Shown: positions 9,201 to 17,300 of the stretch, piece by piece
How the letters are laid out: every line of letters begins with the position of its first letter
Position numbering within the stretch: position 1 is the stretch's first letter
Origin: an uncultured Campylobacter sp.
Lineage (GTDB): Bacteria > Campylobacterota > Campylobacteria > Campylobacterales > Campylobacteraceae
DNA: 48,013 nt
NCBI GenBank assembly: GCA_937990735.1
Contig: CALKQT010000077.1
Span: forward strand, 1-48,013
Reading direction: 5' to 3'
Notes under the pieces: model-generated
What the model saw: only the letters and a program-made list of their open reading frames with translations
Databases searched by the model: none
What the model was told of the DNA's origin: nothing
Position numbers and translations under genes: made by a program

Positions 9201-9678
9201 GGAGGGGCTTATCTTAATCGGCGGACATCAGGTTATGAAGGAATACTACGATGAGCCGGCCAAAACCACCGAAGCGATTGCACAAATAAACGACGTGCGC
9301 TACTACAAAAGCGGCGACATCGGCTATATCGACGACGACGGGTTTTTATTTATCACAGACCGCCTTTCGCGCTTTGCCAAAATCGGCGGCGAGATGATCA
9401 GTCTGGGCGCGGTAGAGAGCGCTGTGGGCGAAATTTTAGGCGAAAGCGCGATCTATTCGTGCGTGAACTTAAAAGACGAGAAAAAGGGCGAGAAGATCGC
9501 TCTGCTTTACGTGGGCGAGGCGAACGAGGATGAAATTTCGCGCCGCCTAAAGGACTCCGCGCTGGCGCCGATAATGCAGCCAAGCGTCGTGAAAAAGGTC
9601 GAGCAAATCCCGGTGCTCGGCAGCGGCAAGGTAAATCTCAAAGCGGTAAAGGATCTGGCGATAGAGCTCGGGCTTTAG
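6235..9678 (+). CDS. MFS transporter / PlsC acyltransferase / acyl-ACP synthetase fusion (Aas-type)
   Basis: Three-domain inner-membrane protein of 1147 residues. Residues 1-420 form a major facilitator (LplT-like) with about 12 membrane segments. Residues about 425-620 form a PlsC-type acyltransferase with the catalytic NHISWIDWA (near 450) and the FPEGHIS motif (near 518). The remainder is an AMP-binding acyl-ACP/CoA ligase with the P-loop FSSGSEGKPKG near 789 and the YKSGDIGYIDDDG motif near 1024. By analogy with LplT plus Aas of other Gram-negatives, it should take up or flip lysophospholipid and re-acylate it with a fatty acid activated on its own ligase domain. Such fusions are usual in Epsilonproteobacteria. 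The start is GTG with AAAGGAG upstream. It is alone on its strand here, flanked by long non-coding DNA. Confidence 0.92.
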   Translation: MKSLLKINGFLPFLAIMFINASVDLGHKITIQNVLVKSADSGALIALTSLVNLLILLPYVFLFSASGYLNDKFSRTRITRICAKLGVALTALITLGYACGWFYFAFFMTILLAAQSAIYSPAKYGLIKKIVGAKNLGAANGLVQALTIIAILLSSLVFSVIFELFAARSSDAGELMSSVWFIGVLLVAGSVLETYYSYKIPFFDAAQPQAEFNKDDYLKLRYLRQNLNFVLKDKNVLLCTLGLAMFWAVSQLVIATFPAHYKSLSGSDNVMVIQVILALSAIGIALGSIFAGSYCKKHIELGIVPFGAFGLALALMVLANAHSVFWLGTASFFFGFSGGIFIVPLNAVIQFFTADERMGRVLAGSNFIQNIFMVLFLLIAIILVHFAVASGEIFVMAALCVLICGIFGAKYLPQLFVRILLIPFMKFGYQVHVDGIENIPQKGGVLLLGNHISWIDWAVVQLACPRGVRFVMHRSYYDLWYLKWFFKIFRVIPIGAGVSKSAIESIREALNAGEVVGLFPEGHISYNGRIDEFQGGFELAAHDTNSVIVPFYIRGLWGSTFSRASEHYKRTISQSGKNALRVSFGAPIEANSKAHEVKRAVTELSFFSWGKYLASLKPLAYNWLNQAKRSPFKRVAVDSTGVSFTNLAMMSAVSILRKRLKSRISSEENVGIILPSSVIASAVNLTLFAMGKTSVNLNYTLSEENLIYCADKANIRTIISSRKFVEKLKSKGFELESSIGDRLVYLEDLSEGVSKNERIACALKSLLMPKILFRALYFKPHAIDDVATILFSSGSEGKPKGVVLTHKNIMANVRQISELINATEHDAILASLPIFHCFGLTVTTLFPLNDGILSIHVPDPTDAFSVGKMSAKYGATIMFGTSTFFRLYTKNKRLNPLMLASIRLAIAGAEKLNENVRKEFKIKFGIEIYEGYGTTETAPVVSVNTPNVLEPDFFKELHFNREKSVGLPLAGTVIKITDPASLQPLPNGQEGLILIGGHQVMKEYYDEPAKTTEAIAQINDVRYYKSGDIGYIDDDGFLFITDRLSRFAKIGGEMISLGAVESAVGEILGESAIYSCVNLKDEKKGEKIALLYVGEANEDEISRRLKDSALAPIMQPSVVKKVEQIPVLGSGKVNLKAVKDLAIELGL

Positions 9679-9974
9679 GGCAAAATCTAAGTAAAAGGAT
9701 TTGGTTAGTGCGAGGCTTTAAAACCGCAAAATTCCGGCCATATCGCAGAGTGGTAGAATTTTGGTTGTATCGTAGCGTGGCGAAATTTTGCGGTGCAAAA
9801 TTTTAATTGATTGAAATTGTATGGTATGAAATTTAAAACTCTAGGAATTGAAAAGCCCGTGCGATAAAAATACGCTGCGAGTGCAAGATGACGGGGCTAC
9901 TGACGCTGCTCGTCGTTATTGGCTATAAAACAAGAGCGTGACGGCAAAATTTCGCGATGTGGATTTGTGAAGCT

Positions 9975-9982
9975 GGGGGGGG
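9975..9982. repeat. Homopolymeric G8 tract
   Basis: Eight consecutive G residues in non-coding DNA. Poly-G tracts of 8 or more are known sites of phase variation in Campylobacter when they lie in genes or promoters. Here no gene is seen across it. Confidence 0.6.
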
Positions 9983-10287
9983 TCTAAGGCATTAAATTTC
10001 AGGCTGCAAAATTCAAAATTGAGAAAAATCTAGCTGCTAAATTTCGATTAATTCAGTTTGTAAAATTACGCGCATAAGGCGTCTTAGTACAATATGGAAT
10101 TCCGTGCTTAAAATTCCACGCCGCGACATAAAAAGGAATTTTAATCGTGGCAAACAAGCGCGATATATCGGCTCAACCGTGAAATTCCACATTAAAATTT
10201 TACGTCGAAACCGCAGACGAAATTCCGCAAAATTCTATTGAAATTCTATGAAATTTTACCGAGAATGAAATTCTTTAAATTTCGTAA

Positions 10288-10314
10288 CGGAGCGAATTTC
10301 AAAATTCCGCTCCG
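10288..10314 (-). terminator. Likely terminator of the lipoprotein gene
   Basis: CGGAGCG (10288-10294) pairs exactly with CGCTCCG (10308-10314). The stem extends through AATT/AATT pairs with one bulged base. It lies about 24 bases beyond the minus-strand stop codon at 10338. The T run is weak (TTACGAAATTT). Confidence 0.5.
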
Positions 10315-10337
10315 CTACTCAAGAATTCCGCAGCGTA

Positions 10338-11114
10338 CTATCTTACATAAAACTCCGCTAGCGCGTTTTTAGACGTAACATTTTTGCCCACAGATTCTTC
10401 TTTGCCGTCCGCCGTTAGCTTAAATTCCGGCGCCAAATCTACGCTCTTATCGTTATTGACGACGAAATTAAGCTCTATCGTTGCGCTAGACGGCGCCGCT
10501 TTATCGGAGATGCCGTAATCGGCTTTTAATTGCTCGGGCGTCAATTGCGAATGATACGCCACATTTTTCAAGAAGTCTATTACAGCAGGCAGATATGTAT
10601 CCGTTTTCTTAGGATCATCGCCCTTCAGAATCTCGCTTTCTAGTGAGCTATCGCAATCGACCAATTTCTTCTGATCTGAGTATTCTATCTTACCTTTTGC
10701 TTTTATAGTCTCTTGGAATTTCGCGTCGTTTAGTTTGCAAAGCTTGTTGGCTAGCTGAAGCAAGCCATCTTTATCATAGGCTTTGCCTTTGTAGAAATTC
10801 ATAGCACTATCTATATCCATGTCTAAAGTCTTTTTCTTATATTCCTCAAGACGTTTTTTGGTCGCTTTCTCGCGTTCGGCATTCAGTGCTTCCATATCTA
10901 TGTCGCACACCATGGTGACGGATTTTAATCCGCCGCGATCAGCCTTTGACCACGTGATATTTTTACATCTTTTCGACCCCTCGATCGCCGTGCCTATACT
11001 CATAGATTTAAAATCGGGCAAAGTATAGTTTTTGACGAGTTCTATCTCGTCCTCACCGCATCCTGCTAACACCAAAGCCGCCGCTACGGCACCCATCATA
11101 TATCTGAACTTCAT
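10338..11114 (-). CDS. Putative lipoprotein, function unknown
   Basis: 258-residue protein with a clear lipoprotein signal: basic start, hydrophobic stretch, and lipobox LVLAGC with Cys at about residue 19, followed by GEDEIE. It should be lipidated and exported to the periplasmic side. The mature part is charged, with Cys residues in KRCKNITW, MVCDI, NKLCKLND and LVDCDSS that could form disulphides, and a likely helical Lys/Glu segment (EREKATKKRLEEYKKK). I do not recognise the family. AAGGAG lies 5-10 bases before the ATG. The gene is isolated: a terminator follows it, and a long gap with another terminator separates it from the fldA operon. No function is proposed. Confidence 0.8.
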   Translation of the reverse strand: MKFRYMMGAVAAALVLAGCGEDEIELVKNYTLPDFKSMSIGTAIEGSKRCKNITWSKADRGGLKSVTMVCDIDMEALNAEREKATKKRLEEYKKKTLDMDIDSAMNFYKGKAYDKDGLLQLANKLCKLNDAKFQETIKAKGKIEYSDQKKLVDCDSSLESEILKGDDPKKTDTYLPAVIDFLKNVAYHSQLTPEQLKADYGISDKAAPSSATIELNFVVNNDKSVDLAPEFKLTADGKEESVGKNVTSKNALAEFYVR

Positions 11115-11369
11115 ACTTACTCCTTAAGATTAAAGTAAGGAATACTAGCCCCCCGCTTAAAATTTGATTAAATTTGAGGTAAATTTTGAGATTAATTGTT
11201 AAGCATTAGCGGAATATTTTAAAATCTCACTAAATTTATCGGCAACAAAATTTTATGTGATAAAATAGGCTAAATTTTATTTGCCAGTGTGATGCAAAAA
11301 ATTACAAGCAGAAAGAAGTTTTAAAATTTTATAGCTTTGTAATTTAGCTAGAGCTTTAATGATAATTCT

Positions 11370-11403
11370 AATTTACCGCGAAGCGCACGCTCCGCGGTAA
11401 ATT
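11370..11403 (-). terminator. Terminator of the fldA operon
   Basis: AATTTACCGCG (11370-11380) and CGCGGTAAATT (11393-11403) pair perfectly over 11 bp. AGCG/CGCT inside extends the stem. It begins about 10 bases after the fldA stop codon (minus strand) and is followed by an A/T-rich stretch. Good stem, imperfect T run. Confidence 0.65.
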
Positions 11404-11413
11404 TAAAGGAGGA

Positions 11414-11905
11414 CTATTTAAAAGATGGAGCGATCTGCGCTACCCATGCCTCGATGCGGCTCTCGGTGAGGTCGCTTTGATTGTCATTGTCTAGCGCAAG
11501 GCCAACGAATTTGCCGTCCACTACGGCCTTGCTCTCGTCGAATTCATATCCGTCGGTAGGCACTGCACCTACGATATTTGCACCCGCTTTTTTGAAGTTA
11601 TCGTATAGCTCGCGCATTGCGTTGCAGTAGGCGTCGCTGTAGCTTGAGCTATCGCCCATACCAAAAATCGCGACGGTCTTGCCCGCGACATCAAGGGCTG
11701 AGAAATCAAAGCCCGCCCAGTCATCCTGCAGCTCGCCGTCGTTCCATGTGGAGCTGCCGATGATGAGCGCAGTATATTTATTTAGATCTGCAGGCGCGAT
11801 GTCCGCAACGTTTTTTAGCTCGTTTTCTATGCCTAGCTTTTCGGAGATTAGCTTCGCGGCGTCCTCGGTATTGCCCATCGAGCTTCCAAAAATAATTCCA
11901 ACCAT
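11414..11905 (-). CDS. fldA: Flavodoxin
   Basis: 163-residue cytoplasmic FMN electron carrier. The N-terminal phosphate-binding loop is visible as FGSSMGNTEDAA (residues 6-17). The aromatic FMN-stacking loops occur in SSTWNDGELQDDW (about 52-64) and the GMGDSSSYSDAYCNA segment (about 82-96). The C-terminal end resembles long-chain flavodoxins. In Epsilonproteobacteria flavodoxin is the acceptor for the pyruvate oxidoreductase encoded 2.5 kb away (14359-17940) and can also serve other low-potential reactions. The gene is third in a minus-strand operon (DUF2325, basic protein, fldA), starting 12 bases after the preceding stop, and is followed by a strong hairpin terminator. C. jejuni, as I recall, has the same three-gene order. 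Confidence 0.96.
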   Translation of the reverse strand: MVGIIFGSSMGNTEDAAKLISEKLGIENELKNVADIAPADLNKYTALIIGSSTWNDGELQDDWAGFDFSALDVAGKTVAIFGMGDSSSYSDAYCNAMRELYDNFKKAGANIVGAVPTDGYEFDESKAVVDGKFVGLALDNDNQSDLTESRIEAWVAQIAPSFK

Positions 11906-11916
11906 TTGGTATCCTT

Positions 11917-13152
11917 TTAATAAATTTTGTCGGTAAGCTTGTATGGTACTAATTTCATAATGAAATTTCCCTTAAAGCATTCGCTTTTTATCTCGACGTG
12001 GCGGTTAAAATTTTCATTTTTTGGATAGACAAGATACACGGCGTCGAGGTTTGCTCCGTGGCAAAGCTCTAGCGCTTTTTTTATATCATTATCATAAATG
12101 GCTAAATTTTGAGGTAGAATTTTTTTAAGGCTCGTAACCACGCCTAGGCTAAAGCCACTCTTGCGAACTACAATGAGCTCGCCCGATTTGCCCACAAGCT
12201 GCAGCTGCGCGCCTTCATTACGAAGCGCGATTTTGCAAAATACGAGGTTGCGGAACGCATCGTCTCCGTTTAGCAGCACGCCGTTATGCAAACTCACGAT
12301 CGCGCGGCTTAGCCTATAAGCGGGCTTGGCGACAAATACGGGCAGTGGCATACCGCGCAGATAAGAAAAGATTATCGCGTTATCCGCCGCGCAGAATTTC
12401 ACAGCGGGCTTGAAACGGTAAATTTTAAGCGCTCCTCGTTTAAGCTCGGAAGCGATAAAATTTAAAAATGCCGCTCGGAATTGCGAAGCGCCCTTTAAAT
12501 TTGCGGGCGAAATTCTATAATCCGCATTAACGTTAAAATTATATAGAGCTAGCATTGCCTGCGCTCGCGAAGCCGCATCATAACCCTGCAGCGCCTCTGG
12601 CGCAATCTCGCGCCCGTTCGCATCAAAACCAAAAATTGCGCCGTCAAAGAATTTTTTATTAAAAGCTTCGGCATTTAAAATTTTATCATCAATAAGCTCG
12701 TTATCGCGCCGCAGATCCACTTTTTGGCGTTTTTCGCGTGCCGCGATAACTCGTTTTGACGCGGTAGTATCTTGTAATAAAGCTGATTTCTCGTCCGAAC
12801 GCTTAGCGCAGAAAAAATTCTTTTGCGCGAAAACAGTGCCGCAAAAAATCCTTGCTGTTAAATTCCTATTCGCGCCACCTTTTTGCGCACTCTTTGCAAC
12901 GCACGACTTAGAGACATTATGATTAAGTGCGTCCGATTTATCGCTTAGAAACTTTTTAGATTTTCCGCTAAATTTCTTACTTTCGGCGCGTGCAAGGTAA
13001 GTAGCGTTAAATTTGCTAGAATTTAAAAAATCCTTGGAATTTAGCTCGCCTGTTTCATCGTCGTAAGCATTTGATTGTGGCGTAGTGCGCGATTTTTTAA
13101 CCGCTTGTCTGGACTTGCCGTCACTACTTAAATTCCTTGGAATTTTAATCAT
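11917..13152 (-). CDS. Hypothetical protein in the flavodoxin operon
   Basis: 411-residue protein of unknown function. Residues 1 to about 150 are basic and low-complexity (many Lys, Ser, Ala, Arg) and look disordered. Residues about 150-411 look folded, with strand/helix-like segments such as SQFRAAFLNFIASELKRG, IVSLHNGVLLNGDDAFRN and LDAVYLVYPKNENFNR. No signal peptide or membrane segment is seen. It overlaps the DUF2325 gene by 8 bases and ends 12 bases before fldA, so all three should be co-transcribed. The neighbour order matches what I recall for C. jejuni. Its conservation between DUF2325 and flavodoxin suggests a redox- or iron-related role, but that is inference from position only. 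Confidence 0.8.
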   Translation of the reverse strand: MIKIPRNLSSDGKSRQAVKKSRTTPQSNAYDDETGELNSKDFLNSSKFNATYLARAESKKFSGKSKKFLSDKSDALNHNVSKSCVAKSAQKGGANRNLTARIFCGTVFAQKNFFCAKRSDEKSALLQDTTASKRVIAAREKRQKVDLRRDNELIDDKILNAEAFNKKFFDGAIFGFDANGREIAPEALQGYDAASRAQAMLALYNFNVNADYRISPANLKGASQFRAAFLNFIASELKRGALKIYRFKPAVKFCAADNAIIFSYLRGMPLPVFVAKPAYRLSRAIVSLHNGVLLNGDDAFRNLVFCKIALRNEGAQLQLVGKSGELIVVRKSGFSLGVVTSLKKILPQNLAIYDNDIKKALELCHGANLDAVYLVYPKNENFNRHVEIKSECFKGNFIMKLVPYKLTDKIY

Positions 13153-13468
13153 CTTCGCAAGGTCTGCAACCGAATTCTTGATTTAAATTGAAAACCTTAC
13201 AGTATTCGCAAAATACGCAGCTAACGCTTCTTTTAGCGCATACGAGCGGGATTTTGCGCTTTTTTACTTCGCCTTTGATCTTTTTCATCGTGTTGTGGTT
13301 TAAAAAGCTCGTAAGCATCACGACACACTCGGTATCTTGCGGGATCGGCTTACGATTTACGCGATTTTCGTTTCGTGCGTCCCAGTGCTCGATATTGCTC
13401 GCGCCAAGGTCTTTTAAAACCGCCTTAATGGGTGTAATCTCATCTGCTCCTATAACTAAAACATTCAT
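13145..13468 (-). CDS. DUF2325 family protein
   Basis: 107-residue cytoplasmic protein of the DUF2325 family. It opens with a nucleotide-fold-like strand (MNVLVIGADEITP), has a central VVMLTSFLNHNTMKKIKGEVKK segment typical of the family, and ends in a Cys cluster (CVFCEYC and CRPCEDD) that could bind a metal. The family has no established function. It is the first gene of the operon that ends in fldA. The ATG at 13468 has a good -10 box 30 bases upstream. Confidence 0.85.
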   Translation of the reverse strand: MNVLVIGADEITPIKAVLKDLGASNIEHWDARNENRVNRKPIPQDTECVVMLTSFLNHNTMKKIKGEVKKRKIPLVCAKRSVSCVFCEYCKVFNLNQEFGCRPCEDD

Positions 13469-13497
13469 TTCATCCCCTTATATGATTGATATTCGTT

Positions 13498-13503
13498 ATT
13501 ATA
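13498..13503 (-). promoter_or_regulatory. -10 box for the DUF2325-fldA operon
   Basis: On the minus strand this is an exact TATAAT, about 30 bases before the ATG at 13468, giving a leader of roughly 22 nt. Surroundings are strongly A/T-rich, which fits Campylobacter sigma-70 promoters. Confidence 0.5.
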
Positions 13504-13586
13504 ACAGAGAAAGATTAAATTTAACTGATAATGTATATAAAAATTTGAAATTATAAGCCGGAATTTTACCGGCTCATATTTGATAT

Positions 13587-14279
13587 TTATTCGCTTAAAG
13601 CTAGACTTACTGCCGCATCGATGTGGATCTGCGTAGTATCAAATAGCCACGCGGCGGTATCTGCTTGCGATACGAGCAGCCCGATCTCCGTGCAGCCCAG
13701 TATCACGCCCTGCGCGCCGCTAGCCCTAAGTCCTTCAATAATCCGTAAAAATTTCTCTTTGGAGTGCGGTAAGATTTTACCGAAGCAAAGCTCGTCAAAA
13801 ATTACTTCGTTTACCGCTTCCATTTCGTCCGCATTTGGCACGAGTACCTCCACGCCACCATCTATTAGGCGCTGTTTGTAAAAATCCTGCGTCATCGTGT
13901 AGATCGTGCCGAGCAGCCCTACTTTCTGCACGCCACGTTTTCGCAGCTCACTTAACGTGGCGTCCGCGATATGCACGAAGGGCACGGAGATAGCGGCATT
14001 TATCGCCTCGTAGCACTTATGCATCGTGTTAGTGCAAAGAAAAATATAATCCGCGCCGCCACCTTGCAAAACTCGCGCGTGACGAGCTAAAATTTCACCT
14101 GCCCTGCCCCACTCATTATCTCTTTGGCACCGCTCGATCTCGTCAAAATTTAGACTACTTAGCAGGATTTCACCGCTACTTAGACCGCCTAGACGCTCGT
14201 TAATTTTGCGATTGATCCCATCATAATAGCTAATCGTAGATTCGTAACTCATGCCGCCGATTAGTCCAATTTTTTTCAT
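13587..14279 (-). CDS. Aspartate/glutamate racemase family protein (YgeA-like)
   Basis: 230-residue cytosolic enzyme of the PLP-independent Asp/Glu racemase superfamily. The start KKIGLIGGMSYEST is typical of the YgeA/RacX branch. The two catalytic positions lie in CTNTMHK (about residues 82-88) and LGCTEIGLL (about 196-204). Aligning the first motif with the usual Cys-Asn-Thr puts Thr in the first catalytic position, as in E. coli YgeA, with Cys kept at the second. Substrates could be Asp, Glu or other amino acids, and sequence alone does not decide. It stands between the fldA operon and nifJ on the same strand, probably with its own transcript. It is unlikely to be the essential peptidoglycan glutamate racemase MurI, which has two Cys. 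Confidence 0.88.
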   Translation of the reverse strand: MKKIGLIGGMSYESTISYYDGINRKINERLGGLSSGEILLSSLNFDEIERCQRDNEWGRAGEILARHARVLQGGGADYIFLCTNTMHKCYEAINAAISVPFVHIADATLSELRKRGVQKVGLLGTIYTMTQDFYKQRLIDGGVEVLVPNADEMEAVNEVIFDELCFGKILPHSKEKFLRIIEGLRASGAQGVILGCTEIGLLVSQADTAAWLFDTTQIHIDAAVSLALSE

Positions 14280-14304
14280 GGATTTTCCTTTTGGAATTTA
14301 ACGA

Positions 14305-14338
14305 AATTCCTGGGTCACAAATTCTGCGACCTGGAATT
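14305..14338 (-). terminator. Possible terminator after nifJ
   Basis: AATTCC/GGAATT outer stem (14305-14310, 14333-14338) and GGTC/GACC inner stem with a small internal loop, about 20 bases after the nifJ stop (minus strand). No T run, so only a weak call. Confidence 0.3.
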
Positions 14339-14358
14339 CTAAAAACTAACTACAAAGC

Positions 14359-17300
14359 TTAAGCATTCTCGCCCGTGGCGCCCGCAGAGATAACCTCATC
14401 GCCGAAATCGGCATTCGCAAGCCGTTTAAGCTGGCGGTAGCGCCTCATCGCATCGGCTTTGTTGGCTTCATAAAGCTTGCTCGCGTGCTGTGGATCGATC
14501 TTTTTAAGTGCGTTGTAGCGCACTTCGTTTAGCAAAAATTCCTCATAAAGGCTCCAGTCCGGCTCTTTGGATGAAATTTTAAGCGGATTTTTGCCCTCCG
14601 CCGCGAGCCGCGGATCGAAGGTGTAGGTCGGCCAATAGCCGCATTTGCTCGCAAGCTCGGCTTGATCGCCGGAGCTGCCCATGCCGCCTTTGATGCCGTG
14701 CGCGATACACGGCGAATACGCGATGATAAGGCTAGGTCCCGGGTAGGCCTCCGCCGCCATGATCGCTTTTAGCGTCGCGGCTTGGTTTGCGTTGGAATTT
14801 ACCTGCGCGACGAAGATGTTGCCGTAGGTCATCGCGATCTGGCCGAGGTCCTTTTTCTGCACCGCCTTACCGCCCGCGGTAAACTGCGCGATCGAGCCGC
14901 GGCGGCTAGCCTTGGAGCTCTGCCCGCCCGTATTTGAGTAAACCTCGGTATCCAGTACCAGCACGTTTACGTCCTCGCCGGTAGCCAGCACGTGATCAAG
15001 CCCGCCGTAGCCGATGTCGTAGGCCCAGCCGTCGCCGCCGATGATCCACTGCGATTTTTTGTTTAGATACTGCTTCAGTTCTAAAATTTCACGAACCCCG
15101 GGCGCATCTAAATTTTGTTCTAGTAGCGGCACCAGCCTATCTCTAATCTGAGCGGATTTTAGCGTATCGTTTCTGTTTTCGATCCAGTCGTGATAAAGCG
15201 CCTTTAGCGCGTTTGGCACGCTTGAGAGCGAGTCTAGCATCAGATCCTCGATCTTATGACGCAGCGTCTCGCTTGCGATCTTCATTCCCAGCCCAAACTC
15301 GGCGTTGTCCTCAAAAAGCGAGTTCGCCCACGCGACGCCGCGGCCGTTCTCGTCCTTGCGGTACGGCATCGAAGGCGCCGATCCGCCGTAGATCGAGCTA
15401 CAGCCCGTGGCGTTGGCTACGATCATATGATCGCCGAAAAGTCGCGTGATCAGCGTGATGTACGGCGTCTCGCCGCATCCCGGACATGCGCCGTGAAATT
15501 CAAAATACGGACGCGCAAATCCCACGCCTTTGACGCTTGACCTATCCATCAAATCGTCTTTGTATCTTACGTGCTCGAATAAAAAGTCTGCGCTTTCTTG
15601 CTCGCCCTTCGCGAGTTCTTCTTCAAGCGGCACCATGACGAGCGATTTTTCCTTGCTCGGGCAGTTTTCGGCGCAAAGCGCGCAGCCCGTACAATCTAGC
15701 GGGCTTACCTGGATCTTATATTTTAGCCCCTTTAGCTCCTTGCCCTTGGCTTCTAGCAGGTGCTCTTTTAAATTTAAAGGCGCGGCGGCCTCGTCCTTTT
15801 CGTCTAGTAAAAACGCTCTGATTACGGCGTGCGGGCAGACGAAGGCACACTGGTTGCACTGGATGCAGTTTTGCTCGATCCATTTAGGCACCGTGACGCC
15901 CACGCCGCGCTTTTCAAATCGCGTCGTGCCCGCATCAAACCCGCCGTCCTCGTGCCCCAAAAACGCCGAGACCGGCAAGCTATCGCCGCGCGCTGCATTC
16001 ATCGGTTTTACGATCTTTTCGATAAAATCGTCGCCCTTGTATTTGTCGTCCGCGCCCGCTGCGTCGTCTTTTAAATTTGCCCATGCAGGATCGACCGCTA
16101 CCTGCACCAAAGCGTCCGCACCCCTATCGATCGCGTCGCAGTTCATCGCCACGACCGCTTCGCCCTTTTTGGCGTAGGTTTTCTTGGCGTATTCCTTCAT
16201 ATAGCTCTGCGCCTGCTCGAACGGAATGATGCCGCTAAGCTTGAAAAACGCCGATTGCATGATCGTATTGGTGCGGCCTCCAAGCCCTATATCGCGTGCT
16301 AGCTTGGTGGCGTTTAGAATGTAAAATTTTACCCGTCTGGCAGCTAGAATTTTTTTGACCTTGTTCGGAAGCTTTGCCGCCGTCTGCTCGGCATCCCAGA
16401 TGGAATTTAAAAGAAAGGTCCCTCCCTCGCGGATGCCCCCGATGACATCGTAGATGTCCAGATACGCAGCGACCGAGCAGGCGACGAAATGCGGATTTGA
16501 GACGAGATAGGTTGAACGGATCGGTCTTTTGCCGAAGCGCAGGTGCGAGCGCGTGTAGCCGCCCGATTTTTTGCTATCGTAGGCGAAATACGCCTGCGCG
16601 TAAAGATCGGTTTTGTCGCCGATGATTTTGACGGAATTTTTATTCGCGCCTACGGTACCGTCCGCACCCAGGCCGTAAAATAAGCACTCGGTCTCATCCT
16701 CGTAGCCGAGCGAAATTTTATCTCCCACGGGTAGAGATAGATGCGTCACGTCGTCGTCGATGCCGATCGTAAAGCCGTTTTTAGGCTCGTCCGCCTTTAA
16801 ATTTTCATACACGGCGATTAGCTGCGCGGGATCAACGTCCTTGGAGCTTAGCCCATACCTGCCGCCCACGATGAGCGGAGCGTCCTCGCGCCCGTAAAAT
16901 GCTGCTTTTATATCCAGATACAGCGGCTCGCCGAGACTGCCCGGCTCCTTCGTGCGATCGAGCACGGCGATCTTTTTCACGCTTTTAGGCATCGCAGCAA
17001 AGAGATATTTGAGGCTGAAAGGCCTGTAGAGATGCACTTTTAGCACACCCACTTTCTCGCCCTTTGCATTTAGATGATCGACCACCTCTTCAAGGGCTTG
17101 ATTGACAGAGCCCATCGCGACGATCACGCGCTGCGGCTCACTTGCGCCGTAATAAACGAAAGGCGCGTACGACCGCCCCGTGATCTTTGAAATTTCGCTC
17201 ATATACTCCGCGACGATGTCCGGAAGCGCGTCGTAAAATTTATTGGTTAGCTCGCGCGTCTGAAAATACACGTCGTCGTTTTGCGCCGTGCCGCGAGTTT

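Larger units (their letters stand above)
9679..10337. other. Intergenic region, no gene seen
   Basis: About 660 bases without a credible reading frame. It is dominated by AAATTT/GAATTT/AAATTC words and contains a run of eight G at 9975-9982. A hairpin near its right end (10288-10314) fits a terminator for the minus-strand lipoprotein gene. No tRNA or other RNA gene could be recognised. Confidence 0.55.

Noticed and set aside
4882..10337. tRNA or rRNA genes in the longer gaps
   Set aside because: No cloverleaf-like arm set with a TTC-loop motif was found, and the apparent hits were isolated short matches.
13470..13510. PerR- or Fur-type operator before the DUF2325 gene
   Set aside because: Only one half-like TTATAAT segment is seen, which is explained by the -10 box. 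No convincing dyad.
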